Shown: in pieces, positions 1 to 13,504 of the stretch
How positions within the stretch are numbered: position 1 is the stretch's first letter
How the letters are laid out: every line of letters starts with the position of its first letter
The notes under the pieces: generated by a model
Told to the model about the DNA's origin: nothing
The model's input: only the letters and a program-made list of their open reading frames with translations
The model's database searches: none
NCBI RefSeq assembly: GCF_001522545.3
Contig: NC_031770.1
Coordinates: 34,535,866 to 34,599,865 of the forward strand
Length of the DNA: 64,000 nucleotides
Direction of reading: 5' to 3'
Source of the DNA: Parus major
Lineage: Eukaryota > Chordata > Aves > Passeriformes > Paridae
Translations under genes and position numbers: made by a program

Positions 1-676
1 GTCTGTGTCGTTCCTTCCAGCCGTTCCCAATCGGAACGACAGTTATCATCTTCAGTCATCTGATCTCAACATGCAATGTGCAGTGAAGAGAATTTCAGGA
101 CAGAAACCATATTTATGTAAATGCTAGAAACAAGGCCTGACGCTCCTTTACCTCTAGATCCAGCCAGAAAGCATGAAGTTACAATTATAATTCTACAGTG
201 TATAAAGTAAATATGAAGTACTTGCAAGTGGGTATTATTACAATTTAAACAGCAATTTAGATCAGTTAATGCCTTAATATATGCCTGTTACGTTATGCTG
301 TTGGCAGGTTGGGAGAATCACCATTTTTCCTAAATCACTTGCCTTTTTAAATATGGTATATTTTTGTCTCCTTTTCTTACTGCTGCAACAACAGGAAACC
401 TCTGAGAATGCTGGCTTGGAATCTAGTCCAAAAAATTGGGAAGCCTGGTTTTAAGTTTTCAGAGAACATATTAATTGAGTTTTTACATCTTACTGGTGTC
501 CCTTTCTTCTCCAAGACCTGTTCTTTCTTTCATTATTTGTTTTTCCATAAATCTCTTCCAAGATATCTACAGCTGAATCCCAAGTATATATATAGGTATA
601 TAGATAGAGATAGATATAGATAAATATTTAGCAATATAAAAATCATAAATGTTATTTAGATAAACATATATTACAC
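1..676. other. AT-rich DNA, no gene seen
   Basis: No coding region or repeat family is recognised. A short degenerate TA/GATA-rich stretch (about 583-622) keeps one frame open, and this explains the end of the small open frame at 408-623. Nothing in that frame resembles a known protein. Confidence 0.5.
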
Positions 677-805
677 TCAGAATCACAGAATACTGTGATC
701 TGAAAGGGACCCACAAGGATCATCAAGTCCATTTTCTAAGTGAATAGCCCACACAGGGATTAAACACACAACTTTGGTATTATCACCACCATGCTCAGAT
801 AGTCT
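677..805 (-). mobile_element. tRNA-Ile-derived SINE with CR1-like tail
   Basis: Read on the minus strand, about 755-796 resembles the anticodon-to-T-arm part of tRNA-Ile: a GAGCATGGTG start, a GATAATACCAA anticodon-loop region, then GTTGTGTGTTTAATCCC in place of the B box. It is followed by a short linker and a CR1-type 3' end (GATGATCCTTGTGGGTCCC, then ATTCTGTGATTCTG) ending near 677. This head-plus-tail structure is that of the passerine tRNA-Ile SINE family (TguSINE1-like), which is mobilised by CR1. The A-box end, beyond about 797, is degenerate or truncated. The family name is from memory. The tRNA-like head and CR1 tail are visible in the sequence. Confidence 0.75.
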
Positions 806-1723
806 TGTTATAGCATCATATTTAAACAAGTGTATTTAGGTATATTTATGAATCTGAAGCAGTTATCTTTTTGTTTAAAAAAATAACAAATATAAACTTT
901 GCATGTGTAAGATCTTTATGCATATATTTTTCTCTGTTGGCTTCATCTTCAAGAGATTTATATTTGCCCAGAGTCTGCTCACTCTTATTGCTGATTATTT
1001 AATTAATGTAAACATGAGTCTTTTGTAAACACCACTCTGACAGCATCCCTTGCCTCTCTTCTGCTTCCTTTCAGCTACACTCTGCAGCCTTCCTTCCATG
1101 CACAGCATAAGGGTCAGTCTTGGACAAATACTGGTTGTTGAGCCTTCGAAAATATTGATCTTCATAAATGCAGCACACACCTGTTTACTAACAAATCAAA
1201 TGTTTTTCCTGTTTGACCAAATGTTTTATAAATGAATAGGCAGCAGTAGCTGTGTCTCCAGTTTCCCAGTGTGATAACAGTCCCTTCCTACATATTAATG
1301 TAGACAAGTAGAGGAGAAATGAACCCAATTCTGACACCATGTTGATAATCTAGCAAATTTTATAGTCTATCAAATTTTGTTAGTACTGCTTTATTTTGGT
1401 GATGAACTCACCATGCTACAATCATCTTCTCCACATGAGAACACTTTTAGAATCCAGTTGTAGAAGAAATGTTTAATACATTTTCCCCTCAATATCTTCT
1501 TTTGTAGACACTCATCCTTTATTTCCCTTTTTTTTTTTTTTTCCTTTGGCCTCTGGAGACTCCAAGAAGTGTGTGCATTTAGATCTTTGAGTATATGACT
1601 TGGGGTGACAGAAACCTTCACTAAAGTTATGGAATGGTGAGACTTTTGCAACCTAGCTCTGTCTTTCTCATTTCTGGAAGATGGATAGAATGCAGTTTCA
1701 TTGGTCTTTTGACATACAATCTT
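806..1723. other. No gene or recognised repeat
   Basis: AT-rich DNA. A T-run at 1528-1542 is the only simple feature. The short open frames on both strands (995-1235, 1391-1651) overlap one another and have no family resemblance. Confidence 0.5.
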
Positions 1724-1800
1724 AGAATCATAGAATCATGGAGTGGATCAGAAGTTACCTTTCAAGATCATCTAGTCCACCACCCCCTGCAAAGACATCT
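1724..1800 (-). mobile_element. CR1 LINE 3'-end fragment
   Basis: On the plus strand it begins AGAATCATAGAATCATGG and continues with AAGATCATCTAGTCCACC and a C-rich stretch. This is the reverse complement of the 3' end of avian CR1 (…GGACTAGATGATCTT…CCATGATTCTATGATTCT). Only about 75 bp remain, so it is a severely 5'-truncated and diverged copy. Confidence 0.75.
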
Positions 1801-4800
1801 TTTACTGTCCGAATATTTGCACCCTCCCTTTTGAGAACACAGGAGGTCATGAATTTAAATATATGTATCTTTTAGTATCAGTATTTAATACTCCAGCACT
1901 CTCAGCAGATATCCATTTAGTGGCATAAGCCCAAGCTTTACCCACTTTTATTTTGTCTTTGGGCTGCCTAGAATTTTTTCATTTTTTTTCTTCAGAGCTA
2001 ATATCACTGTTCCAGGTACCACCTTGGCTGGAGCACCTGTGTCCAACTTAAAATTAAAAATTGTCCCATTTGTTTTCTGGCTGACAGTTCATTCATCTTC
2101 TGCTGCTACCTTGGCCATTACTGCAATGAGGAACAGCTCTGAGCTAATGGCTCTGTAGTCATCCTCTTTGTCCTTGGTATCTATTCATATTCTGCTGGTA
2201 CTTGCAACCCTTGGCAACATGATAAAATCTACTACACTTCTATCTTCTTCCAAAAACTATCAATTACAGTGATTGGTGTTGTTTGCTACAGGATGTTCAT
2301 GTGCTGCCTTTTGAGGGTGCCAGCTTCCCGTTACCGGTTCTTTCACTGATATATTGGAACTTATGATGATGCAAGATCATCATCTGTACTCCATAAGAAT
2401 CACTCTGGATAGTGATTTGCCTTTTGTCAGTATCTATGGGTTGTTTTGTAAGAAATGAACAATCCTTAGTTTCCACAAATGCTTTTTGTAGTTTGACCAT
2501 GGTCATAGCCATGATCTGACCTTTTATTTCAGGGACCTCTAACAGTGTAAGAAAAAACTCCACCTCAGATCCATCAATACCTCTTCAAATGTCCATCTTT
2601 GGTTGACTCTTTGAACATGTGTCATCCTAATTTAAAGAATTTATGAAGCACATCAGAGTTCAGTGTTTCAATTGTCTTGACTTACTGATATAAGACAGTA
2701 AAAACATTAAGTTTGTCATAACTAAAGCCACTTCCTGGCTGTTACTTCTTTTTGCCTAACACTTGTTGCTTGGTGTGTTCCAGCTGTATTTTACCTCTGG
2801 TAGGATTACAAACCACTCCCTTCTCCACATATTTTATTTTATTCCCAGTGTCACATACTGGGTCTACAATCACTCCTAGCCAGCAACTCCAACAACAGGC
2901 TGCGCCCTGGTGAGAGAGACCGATATATTAATTTTGAAATATAATTTAATTAAAAGCAGGAAAAACATGAAATTAAAAAAGAAGGTATAAGGAAAGCTGT
3001 ATCTGAAGTTGTAGAATATACATGGAAAAATTAAAGAGAAAGCATCAATATTCCTGTAAAACACTGTCATGGACTCATATCTTGCTTACTGATTGCAGTT
3101 GTGTAAGACAGTAAAACTAGAAAGGTAAACTATTATTATTGTATTGCCAACTATGGGATAGCTTTTCCCACAAGAAAGAAATTCTTGACAAAGATAGTAA
3201 TTGCAAATTATACATGGTAGGGTGATAGGAAAGGAAACAGGAATAATTTAGAATTTTTCTGAGCACTGAGGTTACGCAACAAAAAATTTAGGCAGCAAAT
3301 ATAAAACCAACAAAACAAAATGCCTTTTTAAGATAATTTTTTAAGAATTCAGTGCCACTGGGAACTCAGAAGATTTGACATATTCAGAGAAAATATGTTG
3401 ATTATTGGCTGTCTATTAAGCATGATCATCTGGATGTAACCTTTGGCTAGGTGTGGTCTTCATACACACTTAGAAAAGTGCATCAGGGGAACAGTCTCTG
3501 GGCTCTAAATATTTTATCACAAATCTAATATTTTTTTTAAAGATCAGTGGTGCCCATGATCATGGAGATACTTGGTTTGAGGTTATATTGATGCAGATAA
3601 AGAGCTGGTCACCTATTCCTTCTTCACAGGCCTGAAGTCCAGCATTGTATAACTCTGGGTGAGATATGTGGGGTGTCATCACTGGATTTTTTCAATTACA
3701 AGAAAACTGCCCACCACACAAAGAAATTACTGGCTGATACTCTGCAGCTGACTATGTATAAAGTTTCGTTAATCTAAGGCACATATAGAGATGAAAAATT
3801 AAAAACCAAAGATATTTTAAATAGAAAGCCTCTTTCCCAGTACTTCTATGGGTGAGCACATTTTATTGAATAAACTTACAACATTTAGGTAGGCCAGGAT
3901 TGGATTGATTGATTGATTGATTAGCAGCATCCTATATCTGAATGAAAGATTCTAGTGTTATATTTTGATTTATGATATAAATACTCTTTCAAATTCAAAA
4001 CATAATGCATACTGAATGTAGCATATAATCAAAATTTAATTGGGATAAATATATTCAGGATTATTTTTTATGACTGTTTTAATACATACTTATAAATGGA
4101 ATGGTTGTTTCATTTTCATATTGTTATTAACTTTTGCTTTTCACAGTAAAGGGTCAATTTACCATAAACAGGCATTTTTTTTCCAAATTTTGAAAAAAAG
4201 GAGAGTTTTTTTACCTGCTCAGGTTTACATATTGCAGAAGTGACTGGGAAGATATGTCTATAACGATATTGGATAGGACATTATATAAGCTTAGCTTTGT
4301 AATTATCTATTCAATGCCAGCTACTGGTTTTGTTTATTTTGATTATGACATAGACAACTAACTGTTTTCCCAGTAAGTTCCAATCTAGCTGAGTGTGAAA
4401 TCACTGGATAAGCCTATAAACATAGTATATGTTCACAAGACATTTTGGGGCTCCTATATGTACAGGAACATTTCCATGTAGGCTTCAAGCCTGGCTAACC
4501 TTGTATCCTGCTTGTACATACCCTGATTTATACAGGAATTTGTTAAATTATTTTTCTAAAGAAACCCTTTTATTAGTTTTCTTATTTTTAAGCTATCTTT
4601 TTGAGGAAATATGAAAATGATAGTGACTTGTCTTCGGTCTTCTGCATCAGGGTAATTGCACACAAAAGCTGACTTTGTGCTATTAACTTCTTCAGTGTTT
4701 GTACCAGAGACTATTGCTGTCAACACTTCTCTGAGCAGGGTGTTTGGGCCAGGGACACAAACCTTATGAGAGCAATAAACAACTGATTTTCAGTGTAATC

Positions 4801-7800
4801 TGCTGGAAAGGATATATTTTTTACTTTAGGCAAATATTTTGTTTGCTATGCTTTGAAAATATCCCAGATAACACTGAAAAGTATTTATCCAACCTCACTT
4901 TGCTGTTAAACTGAAAAAACAGTAATCATTTCTGTATATCCAGCATCAAGCAGAAGTTTTAATTTTGAACAGTAGGTCTTAAAGAAGTTTCCATCTCAGT
5001 TCAATGTTTTTACTACTTCAGCTTCCCTTTTGGAACTTTTGGAACTGAAAATCTGTAGATCTTAATTTCAAATTGACTTCAACACACAGCTGGATTTAGT
5101 TTAACATCAGCTCTTAAATGTTTAAATTACACTTACTTCTTATGAGCTCTGACTCTCAAACATATGGTGATGTCCAGCAGCACCTTACTTCCAAAGCCCC
5201 TAATTCAGCACACACAGCTCCCATTGGGCTCCTTCTCATGTTTCCTTTCCTCAGCAGTATGGGTCACCTTTCTTTTTCAGTCTCAGACAGATGTCAGACA
5301 CAACACCCTATGAGGCAGTTCTTTATACCTGGTGGCGTGGTTGTTGTGACTCATGTGACTGACTTTTTAACATGAATAGTACATGGGCATAAACTGGCAT
5401 GGTACAGTCTTTCAAAAGGGGCTTTGAAAGTTAATAGAAATTCCTTCACAACTGCATGAAGATTTTTTGACCAAAAAGTGAACTACTCTGTGCTAAGCAA
5501 AGGGTATGTTTGTTTACAAGTGGTATTCTAACCTAGAGTTAGTAAACTTCCCTTAAGGGCATCAGAAAATATAATGCTTGCTCTCTGAGCATATTGGATT
5601 CATTAAAGTAGCTTCTATTTTTAAGCCCTTAAGTATGAAAACATCTACCATCAAGTAGCTTTAGTTTGAATGATTCTGAAAAGCAAAGAAAGTGCTGGAC
5701 TTGTGGAAAGAATGAAAGAAATGCTGGGAGTGGGTAAAAAGCATGCTAATATGTCCCAGTTCCAACCCCCATGAAAAGCAAAGATCTTTCTAACTTATTT
5801 TTTTGCTCAGAGGTGAAGGAAAGAAAAATTGGAAAACAAATGAAAAAAAAAAACTCTAAAAGGCAGGATACTTCAGACCCTTGAGATACTCAGGAAACAC
5901 TGTTTATTTTCATAGGATATTGTATAACTAAGAAAAGGTAGCGGCCTTTTTACTGGGTGGCCAGTTCTCACCCCATCAATCCCGATGAGCTATACTTATT
6001 GTAATCACATTGCTCTCTCTGCGTTTCTTTTTTCCAAGTCAGTTGGAGAGCAAGAGTGCTTCTCTAAATAAACAGGAGTGGTAAAAGCTTGAGGAAAACC
6101 TAAAGAAGGAGCAAGGGGAGACAGCTAGAATTCTACAGTTTACCCTAGAAATGAGCACCTCATTGTCTCTCAGTTGCTACTCAGCACAGGGCACATGGAA
6201 TATCTCAGAAAACTTTGTCTAGGAACAAGCTGTCACAAGGTCTAAACAAAAACACTGTCTGCTACCACAAAAAGGCCCTGGCATTCTAGAAAATCTCACC
6301 TTATCCTGTGTCATACTCCTTGGATTCAAACATGTTGTACAGGCTGAAAACTTGGCAAAATACCTAAACTGTGCATGACATATTTTTATTTCATATGATT
6401 AGTTAGGTAGCTGCAAAATCACATTAGTTCCTATAGAATCTCCTTTGCTCCATTTGTATCATGCTGCTTTTTAATCTACCTACAACTACACAAAATGTTT
6501 TCTTGTACAGTATATATTTTAAAAGGTAGAGTCCTTATTGATTCCCTTACTCTGTGTGAATAAAGAATATCCCCAGAGCACAATAAGATGCAGCACAACA
6601 TGGTACATAAGCCAGCTGTTACAGACTCTTGCCCTTCCTTAATTAGCGGACTGGCATGGTTGCTCCTCTTCTGTCATTCCAAAGATAAAGGCTCAGTTCA
6701 TGAAGAGGATGATTGGATATGCTATATGCAAAATGTCATCTGCAGAATCGATGTTGAAAAGGTGTGGCCCTTGCCAAAGGCGATACAAAAATGAATATTT
6801 AACTCTTTCTCCCCAAAATTAATAGAAAAGGGGAAAAGAAAACAGACATAAAACATAAATCCTGCTCAGTGATCACAATGATGTTACAATTCCTGCAGCA
6901 GTAAACTAGAGAGGCAACAGGAAGTAATGTGCAGAAAGAACTTCAAAAGGCTAAAGAAATAGAAAAGCTTTAACAAAACATACAGTCAGTAAAAGGAGGA
7001 ATTCCCCAAAATACAGATGACATGAGGACAGCAAAACTAAGTTACTGTAAAATATCCTAAAAGTCAGTGAAACACAACAGTCCTTATCATAAAAGGGCAA
7101 CAGTGAGTGTTAGGTCAAGGAAACAGCAGCCAAAAGTGCTGCAGGATGCCAGACAGAAAACCAAATCAGTAAAACCACAGGGTAATATGCAATTATAGAC
7201 AAATCATTATATGTAAAGTGCTCTACGTATCCCAATATACTTTGAGATGAAAGGAATTAAAGTGTTTGGAGATAACAAAAGAATGTGGAATCCATTTTCT
7301 TCAGGCAAGAAAAGTCACATAAGTCAGTCATGAAAAGACCCCTCTAAACAGTATCTGACTGAAATGGCTAACTCACCCAGTGCTACTCTTCCCTGACATG
7401 TAGAAAGTTTCTGAATTACTCTGTAACCATCCTGTAAGTTTCAGGGTCTGGGCACCTGCTGGGCACAGGTCATCTGGCAGGGAAACAGAGGTGGTTGCTG
7501 TTATCCTCACAAAGCTTTAAAGCATCAACATGTCTCAGTGGAAAAATAAATGTGCTCATGCTAAGTTATGATACAACAAGTCTCAAAGCCAGCTGGCACA
7601 AAAACCTTCTGATGGCAGCTAGGAAGCAAGGCAAGCTGAGATGTGACCAGCCCTTTTTGAAAACTCAGTCTGAAACTTCTAGTGGTTACAATGTCAAAGA
7701 AAAATATTTTCAAACCTAGCTAATGTCTCTTCTATCTCCTGATTGCTTATGACAAATAAATTTGGACAATGAAAATGGTAACATGACAAAGTCTGAACTC

Positions 7801-10800
7801 TGGTGGAGGGAATAAAGCTCAGCATGAAGTTTGAAAAAGCAATGGGGCTCTTTGTTTCAGGACAGCATGAGTAGTAACAGTATCTAGTGCTTGAAGGCCT
7901 TTCTAGAACACAAGTTATTGTACTCAGTTGATAATTCTAATATTTGTACTAAGGGTTGCTGTTTGACAAGGAACCATAATTATTCTGCCCTTTCTCCTAA
8001 AACGACACAGAAATTTCTGCATCAAATGTAAAAGTTTGACGCTACCTGGATAGCACTTGATTTTAGACAGACCCTGATTTGAAGGCATCAAATCATGGAG
8101 AGCTTTTTTCACTTGCCTAATATAACACCAGCCACGGGCAATTTGAAAAGGCAGAGAAAGGACAAGGGCAAAGGCAGAGAGAGGGAAAGAATATGGGAGC
8201 AAGTGATAAAATCCAGCTGTTAAGAGAGCAAGAGTGTGGATAAAATAAAGGGTCATAATCTCAAAGTTGTTTTCCTTGCTAAATAAATATCAGCTGCAGA
8301 TCAAAACCTGGAAAATGCATGTGCTGGAACAAAGAGGTAGCCAGGGAAGCAAGAAGATGCTGGATGTTACAGCAAGAATTAACTAGACACAACAGGATTA
8401 AATTAAACTGATAAATGAAGGAACATTGTGAAGCCGCAGAAGCTGTTTAAATCTGTTGCTTTAGGCACTTAAAATAAGATTGCATGATGTCCAATAGTCC
8501 CTACAGAGAGGGATAAGAACATGGACTAGGTGAATTAGTGATTTTTTTTGATATTTTTTTTCTGTGGAGTTCTGCCACAGTTTTTATGTGACTGTACTGT
8601 CTCAGTTTGACACTGTTCATCCAGCATTTCTCTTTGGAAGTCTGTGAAATACCATACACTCTTTGCCCAGGGAAGCTGACAACTAACAAACAAAGAATTT
8701 CTGTCAAATGACAACCATATTAAAGCCAACCCTTTTATACAGCATCCAAAAAACCAGTTATGGGAACCACTATATTTCAGTAACATGCTAGGAAGATTTT
8801 TCTAAAGAAAATTTTCAATAACTATTCCCTGTCCTTTCAGCATATCTTCTGTATATCCAATAAAGATATCCTTTATAAAGACCAACAATTTTCGCAGCAG
8901 AAAAAGCCTGTGAGACTGCAAGGTGGGCAGCTAGAGGTGTGATTTCTCATCTACTGCTTGACATCCATTTCAAACACTCACAAAAATATCAGGAGGTTGT
9001 GGAGAAATTTGCGTCTACAGAAATGCCACCTTGAGTTCACTCCAAAGGCACACTGTATATATTGTATTGTCCTCCTTAAACAAAAACTAACCATTATGCT
9101 GTCATAACAGCAATCTGGTTTTCAGTCAGGAACTTCACCAAAATGCTTGTGGCGTACTTGCTTAGCTGTCACATGAATAGCTTGCCGTGAAAAAAAAATA
9201 ACGAGATGAATCCTTGGCCCATAATCCAAACATTTGATGAAAGGACTCCTGTTGACTTCACTGGGCTTTAGATTATACCCACTGCCATCAAGATGAAAAA
9301 TTGCAGGCACTTAAAGTAAAGTTCTGGATGGACTGAAAAACTAGATTTATTATCCCTGTAAGGGCATATCTGGAGGAAATTAGTATGCAATATATCGCTA
9401 TACAGAAGCAACCTCACATTCAAATTCAAGATCTGAAATGTTGCTACAAATGTAATTTATTAGGGGACTTTTTAACTTTCATTAGCTCTGTTTAGTTATG
9501 AAATCAACTATTTTCTAAAGTAAACCTGAACTTTATATAAAAAAAAATGAGTGGGCTGTTTTTCACAAATAAGCTTCCAGGCAGACACAGAATAAACAAT
9601 AACCTGCAGTAGATAACCTGCAACAGCAGAAACCCTTAATAGCATGTGGTCATCAGCAAGATATTTTTTATATCAGCCTTCTGGTGGGCATAAATTTTGG
9701 TAGATTTGCAAAATGTCATCAGAAGATAATTTAACTGCCAGAACATTACTCATAGTACTGCCAAGTACAATTTATGCAATGGTTTGTTGAATTAAAGAGA
9801 CAAATTGCAGAAAGAGAGGAGTCTGAACCCAGGACATCCCACACCATTACATTCAACATGAGCAGTTGTGGGGACCTGAACGTGAAACCATAAAATGCTG
9901 CCAATCTGCAGAACAGAGAATTATTCATGCTGCAAATAGGCCACCTTATAAAAATGAAAGTACATTATAAATGTGACTTTATTTTTAGTGTAAAGAAGAT
10001 ACTGCCCATAAAAAGATGGGAGAAGTGAGAACTAGTTTCTGCCAAATCTGTCACAGAAGAGGGTTGGATGAATGAGTCTATCTGCATGCTTCAAAACACC
10101 AAAGGGAGCAGCCATAAAAATGTTAAAAGTAGTTTTTACAGGCAATTATGCAAGCACATACTTGACACACTGACTGCTGAACAGACAGCAGTTAACTCTG
10201 TAGAGAAATCTTCAAAATCACATATTTACCAAAATAACTACTCACTTGCCAAGTTTGCACAATGAGTTGTTTCAGTTGTTTTGTGGCGTAGAGCAGCATC
10301 CACTTTTTGATCTGAAACACAATATCTTTCCAGGGTCTGGAATACAGTGTCTGGTGTGTAACTTTCCATAGGTCCAGGTCCATAGAGCACTGCTTAGATC
10401 AGCCCTCTGACCCTGAAGACACTGGTTTTGACAACCTCTGGAACAGCTTTTGGGAAAGAGCAGAGTGGGAGCACTGCTGTTTGTTCTTCTGCAAAACAAA
10501 AGTCATAGGTGTAATCCTGGGGCGACTGAGGTGAAGCTAAAAAGAGGTGGTGTTTGAAGATGTTACTACAGTTCTACTATTTTTACCCAGCACATGGGAC
10601 AGACTGGCTGTGCAAGGGAACAGGCTACCTCAAGATTCTGCTTCCAGGCCCTTGGGAGCAGGACTACAGGAATGTCTGAATTTTCTGTTTGCTGACTGAG
10701 CACCAACAAGAAATTGCATTAGGCTGAACTGCACCATTTAGGTTTCTTTAGTTCTTGCTTGTGATGTTTCTTTTATACTCTTTTTTTTTTCCTAAAGAAA

Positions 10801-12899
10801 ATAATATTGATCAGTCTCAGAACTAAAATTTGCGGTTTACTTTTCAACTTTTCTAGCTCTTCTTTCCTCTCTCCCTCCTCTTTTATTTTCTTTCTTTTTT
10901 CTCTTTTTTTTTTTTTTTTTCTGAAATTATGGCTTGATTTGTCACAAATCATTTCAGTATTCTCCAAATCACATTTCTGATGAACTGACTATTCAAAAAC
11001 ATTGCTCAATTCTACCCAGTGGGATTAATTTGTCACCAGGCTTCCCAGAAAGGATGCTGCTTCATACTCACTTGGAGAAGCTTGGAGAAGTCAGAAAATG
11101 ACACTGAGAGGCTGATGGGTTTTTAAGACTACAGCTGGGAAGAATTTTATTCTCTATGGAAACACACACCAGGAATAGTACCCTGAAAGGTTTGTTAAAC
11201 AGTTTTACACTTCATATTTATGAAAAATAATTATAGATCACTGTACATATTGTTCAGTGATGCATGAGAATAATTAACCATTTAAACTCATGATTTCTGT
11301 AGTTGTCATGCAAAGTCATAATATATAAATATGCAAACTAAACATTAAATTTTACATATTTTTGCCAAAAAAAACCACAGTAACAAAGCAAACTTGGTTT
11401 TATACTCTTTGATAGGTGCTCTTGTGGTCTGAATCAAAGAATATTCATTATTTCTGTGACTTATGTCTATTTGATAACTTGGAAGATTCTTTCCTCCAAA
11501 ATGCAGAACTGTTCTTATTTCACTTCTAAGGAATGAAATGCAATCAGATGTTTCTTCATACACCACAGACCCATGCAAACTCTGGACATTTCTCAGAACA
11601 TAGACTTTTCTAATCCTGTCTATTTGTTACTCCTGTGAATCTACCTTTTTATATTGCTTCAAATCAAACCTTCTAGCCCAAATATTTTGGTCATCATACT
11701 GTAGGGCTAGACTTTTTTTAAGTTTTCATAGCATCTCCTGGTAGATAACAAATGAAGACAAAAGAAGAAATGGACATTGAAAGTCAAGTTTTCACACCTC
11801 TAACCTGTCTTACTTATTTCTTACTACAAGAGGCACTGCCCTTCAGATGATGTGTTCCATTGCTGTCACTGCTAAGCAAAGAAATTTAGAGTTGACCAGA
11901 TGGTTTTCAATCCTTACATTTGCAAAAGCTAATATTTTTTAAAGATATTACAGGGGAATCTCACTGAGACAGCAACTGTAAATTATACAGGCACTCATCT
12001 GGAGAAGACATCTCCATTCTTAGCACATGTTTATAATTGAAATACGGTCCAGCTTTTCCAAACCTTTGAGTTACATGCATGGTGCATGCTATGTTGTCCC
12101 AGAGCTAACATTCTGTCATTTGAAGTCATTTGCATCCACACAGCTCTGGGACATTTTGAAATCAGCCCTCCCTTATCCAGTCAAGCCTTTAAAGCCCTCT
12201 TACTCTGCCATTGTGCTGTTCCCATCTTGAATTTATATCTGGCATTTTGCATACTACATGTCCTAGGAGGCTGATCTGAAGACAAAGCAATTCAGAGGCC
12301 AAACAGAGCATGTTTCATGTCTTAGCACATCTGCTCTACCGGCCCTCTAGAGGCAGCATGTAAAAACCCCTGGTGAGCAACTTTCTTTCAATATAAACAA
12401 GTTTTCAATGTAAACAAGCTTTTGGTGATGCAGTAACTTCAGACTGTAGGAAGTAAGGACATATGAGGAGGAAAGGAAGAGGTTGTTAACAGAACCCAGG
12501 CTCTTACAGCAAGTCTTTGCTGGTACTGGTTCTACTTTTGTGAAATTAAGGATGGAAGTGTGCAGATGCTGGACTGGTAGCCCAATTATCAAGGAATACA
12601 TTCAGTGAAGGTAGTTCAGTGTGCAAGCTGCAGGTTGAGCTCTGGGGAGGGGGGGGCAGGAGCCCCAGCCCAAGCCCAAAGAAAGAGGGCAGGAACTGCC
12701 AACCCTTTACAGAACAAAGGGCTCAGGTGCCTGTGGCACAGCCAGGTGACTGGACACTGAGAGACACAGCAGGAGCTGATGGCTCCCAGACTTTTCCATG
12801 CTTAGACTGTAAAAGCACAGGGCTTCTTCTGATAGGGGTTCCTCCTCAGAGATCTGCTGTTACTTTGTTATTTAGATATATAGTTATTGCACTATGATT
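1801..12899. other. About 11 kb without recognised gene or element
   Basis: I see no protein family, tRNA or interspersed repeat. The longest open frame is 110 codons (7924-8256, minus) and is not recognisable. Simple sequence includes a GATT repeat at 3902-3922, an A-run near 5848, and T-rich tracts near 10786-10795 and 10902-10920. A G-rich tract lies at about 12642-12660. The stretch could be intronic or intergenic. Confidence 0.45.
3902..3922. repeat. (GATT)n microsatellite
   Basis: About five perfect GATT units. A related GGATT motif lies just upstream, at about 3898. Confidence 0.85.
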
Positions 12900-13500
12900 A
12901 AATTAATGTAAGGATCTGGACATCTGGAGGCTCTGCTATGAGAAGCCTGGGGTCAAGCCTGAAAGGAAACCTGGTCTGACTGTGTGGGTGTGGAATGTGT
13001 AGCTGTGAAAGAGCTTCAGACCCAGCTCAGCTGGTGCAAGAGTGACTGCCAGACTGGCTCCTAGGTGGTTGGACAGGGAAGCATCCCTAAACAGGGAAGA
13101 GTTTACTCTGAGATACTACACTTAATGGTAGGAATACAATAAGGGATGTATTCCCATAAAGACCACCTGTAAACAATATGCAAAATGATCTATATAAGAT
13201 TTGTGATTGGCATGCATTAAGGGGTGGGGTACAATGTTATGAAACTTTTATCATGCTTCATGTGGAGATTTTAGTGTACTCTGTTGGGAGATTTTTGAAT
13301 TCTCCATGTTTGGAGATTAAAATAAAGCATCTGAATGTTCAGTGAATGCAGGCATTTTAATGAATTGTTTAATGAATTAGTGAAGGCAGCCATTTTAATG
13401 AATCACTCAAGACTGGAACCCATGAATGCAAAGACATTTTCAATGAATTTTTAATAAATAACAATGAGGACGCCAAATTAAATTCTGTGAACAGTAGAAA
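12900..13500 (+). mobile_element. Possible LTR remnant
   Basis: A TATA-like TATATAAG (13191-13198) lies 130 bp upstream of an AATAAA (13321-13326). This is the same promoter-to-polyadenylation spacing seen in the clearer LTR that ends at 46259. The region ends in a degenerate internal repeat. I cannot find TG/CA ends or a target-site duplication, so the limits are nominal and the call is weak. It could be ordinary AT-rich DNA. Confidence 0.25.
13341..13450. repeat. Degenerate ~38-43 bp tandem repeat
   Basis: Three related units begin near 13341, 13379 and 13422. Each has a GTGAATGCAGGCATTTTAATGAAT-like core of about 25 bp. The first two differ by only a few bases, and the third is more diverged. 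Confidence 0.6.
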
Positions 13501-13504
13501 AGAG

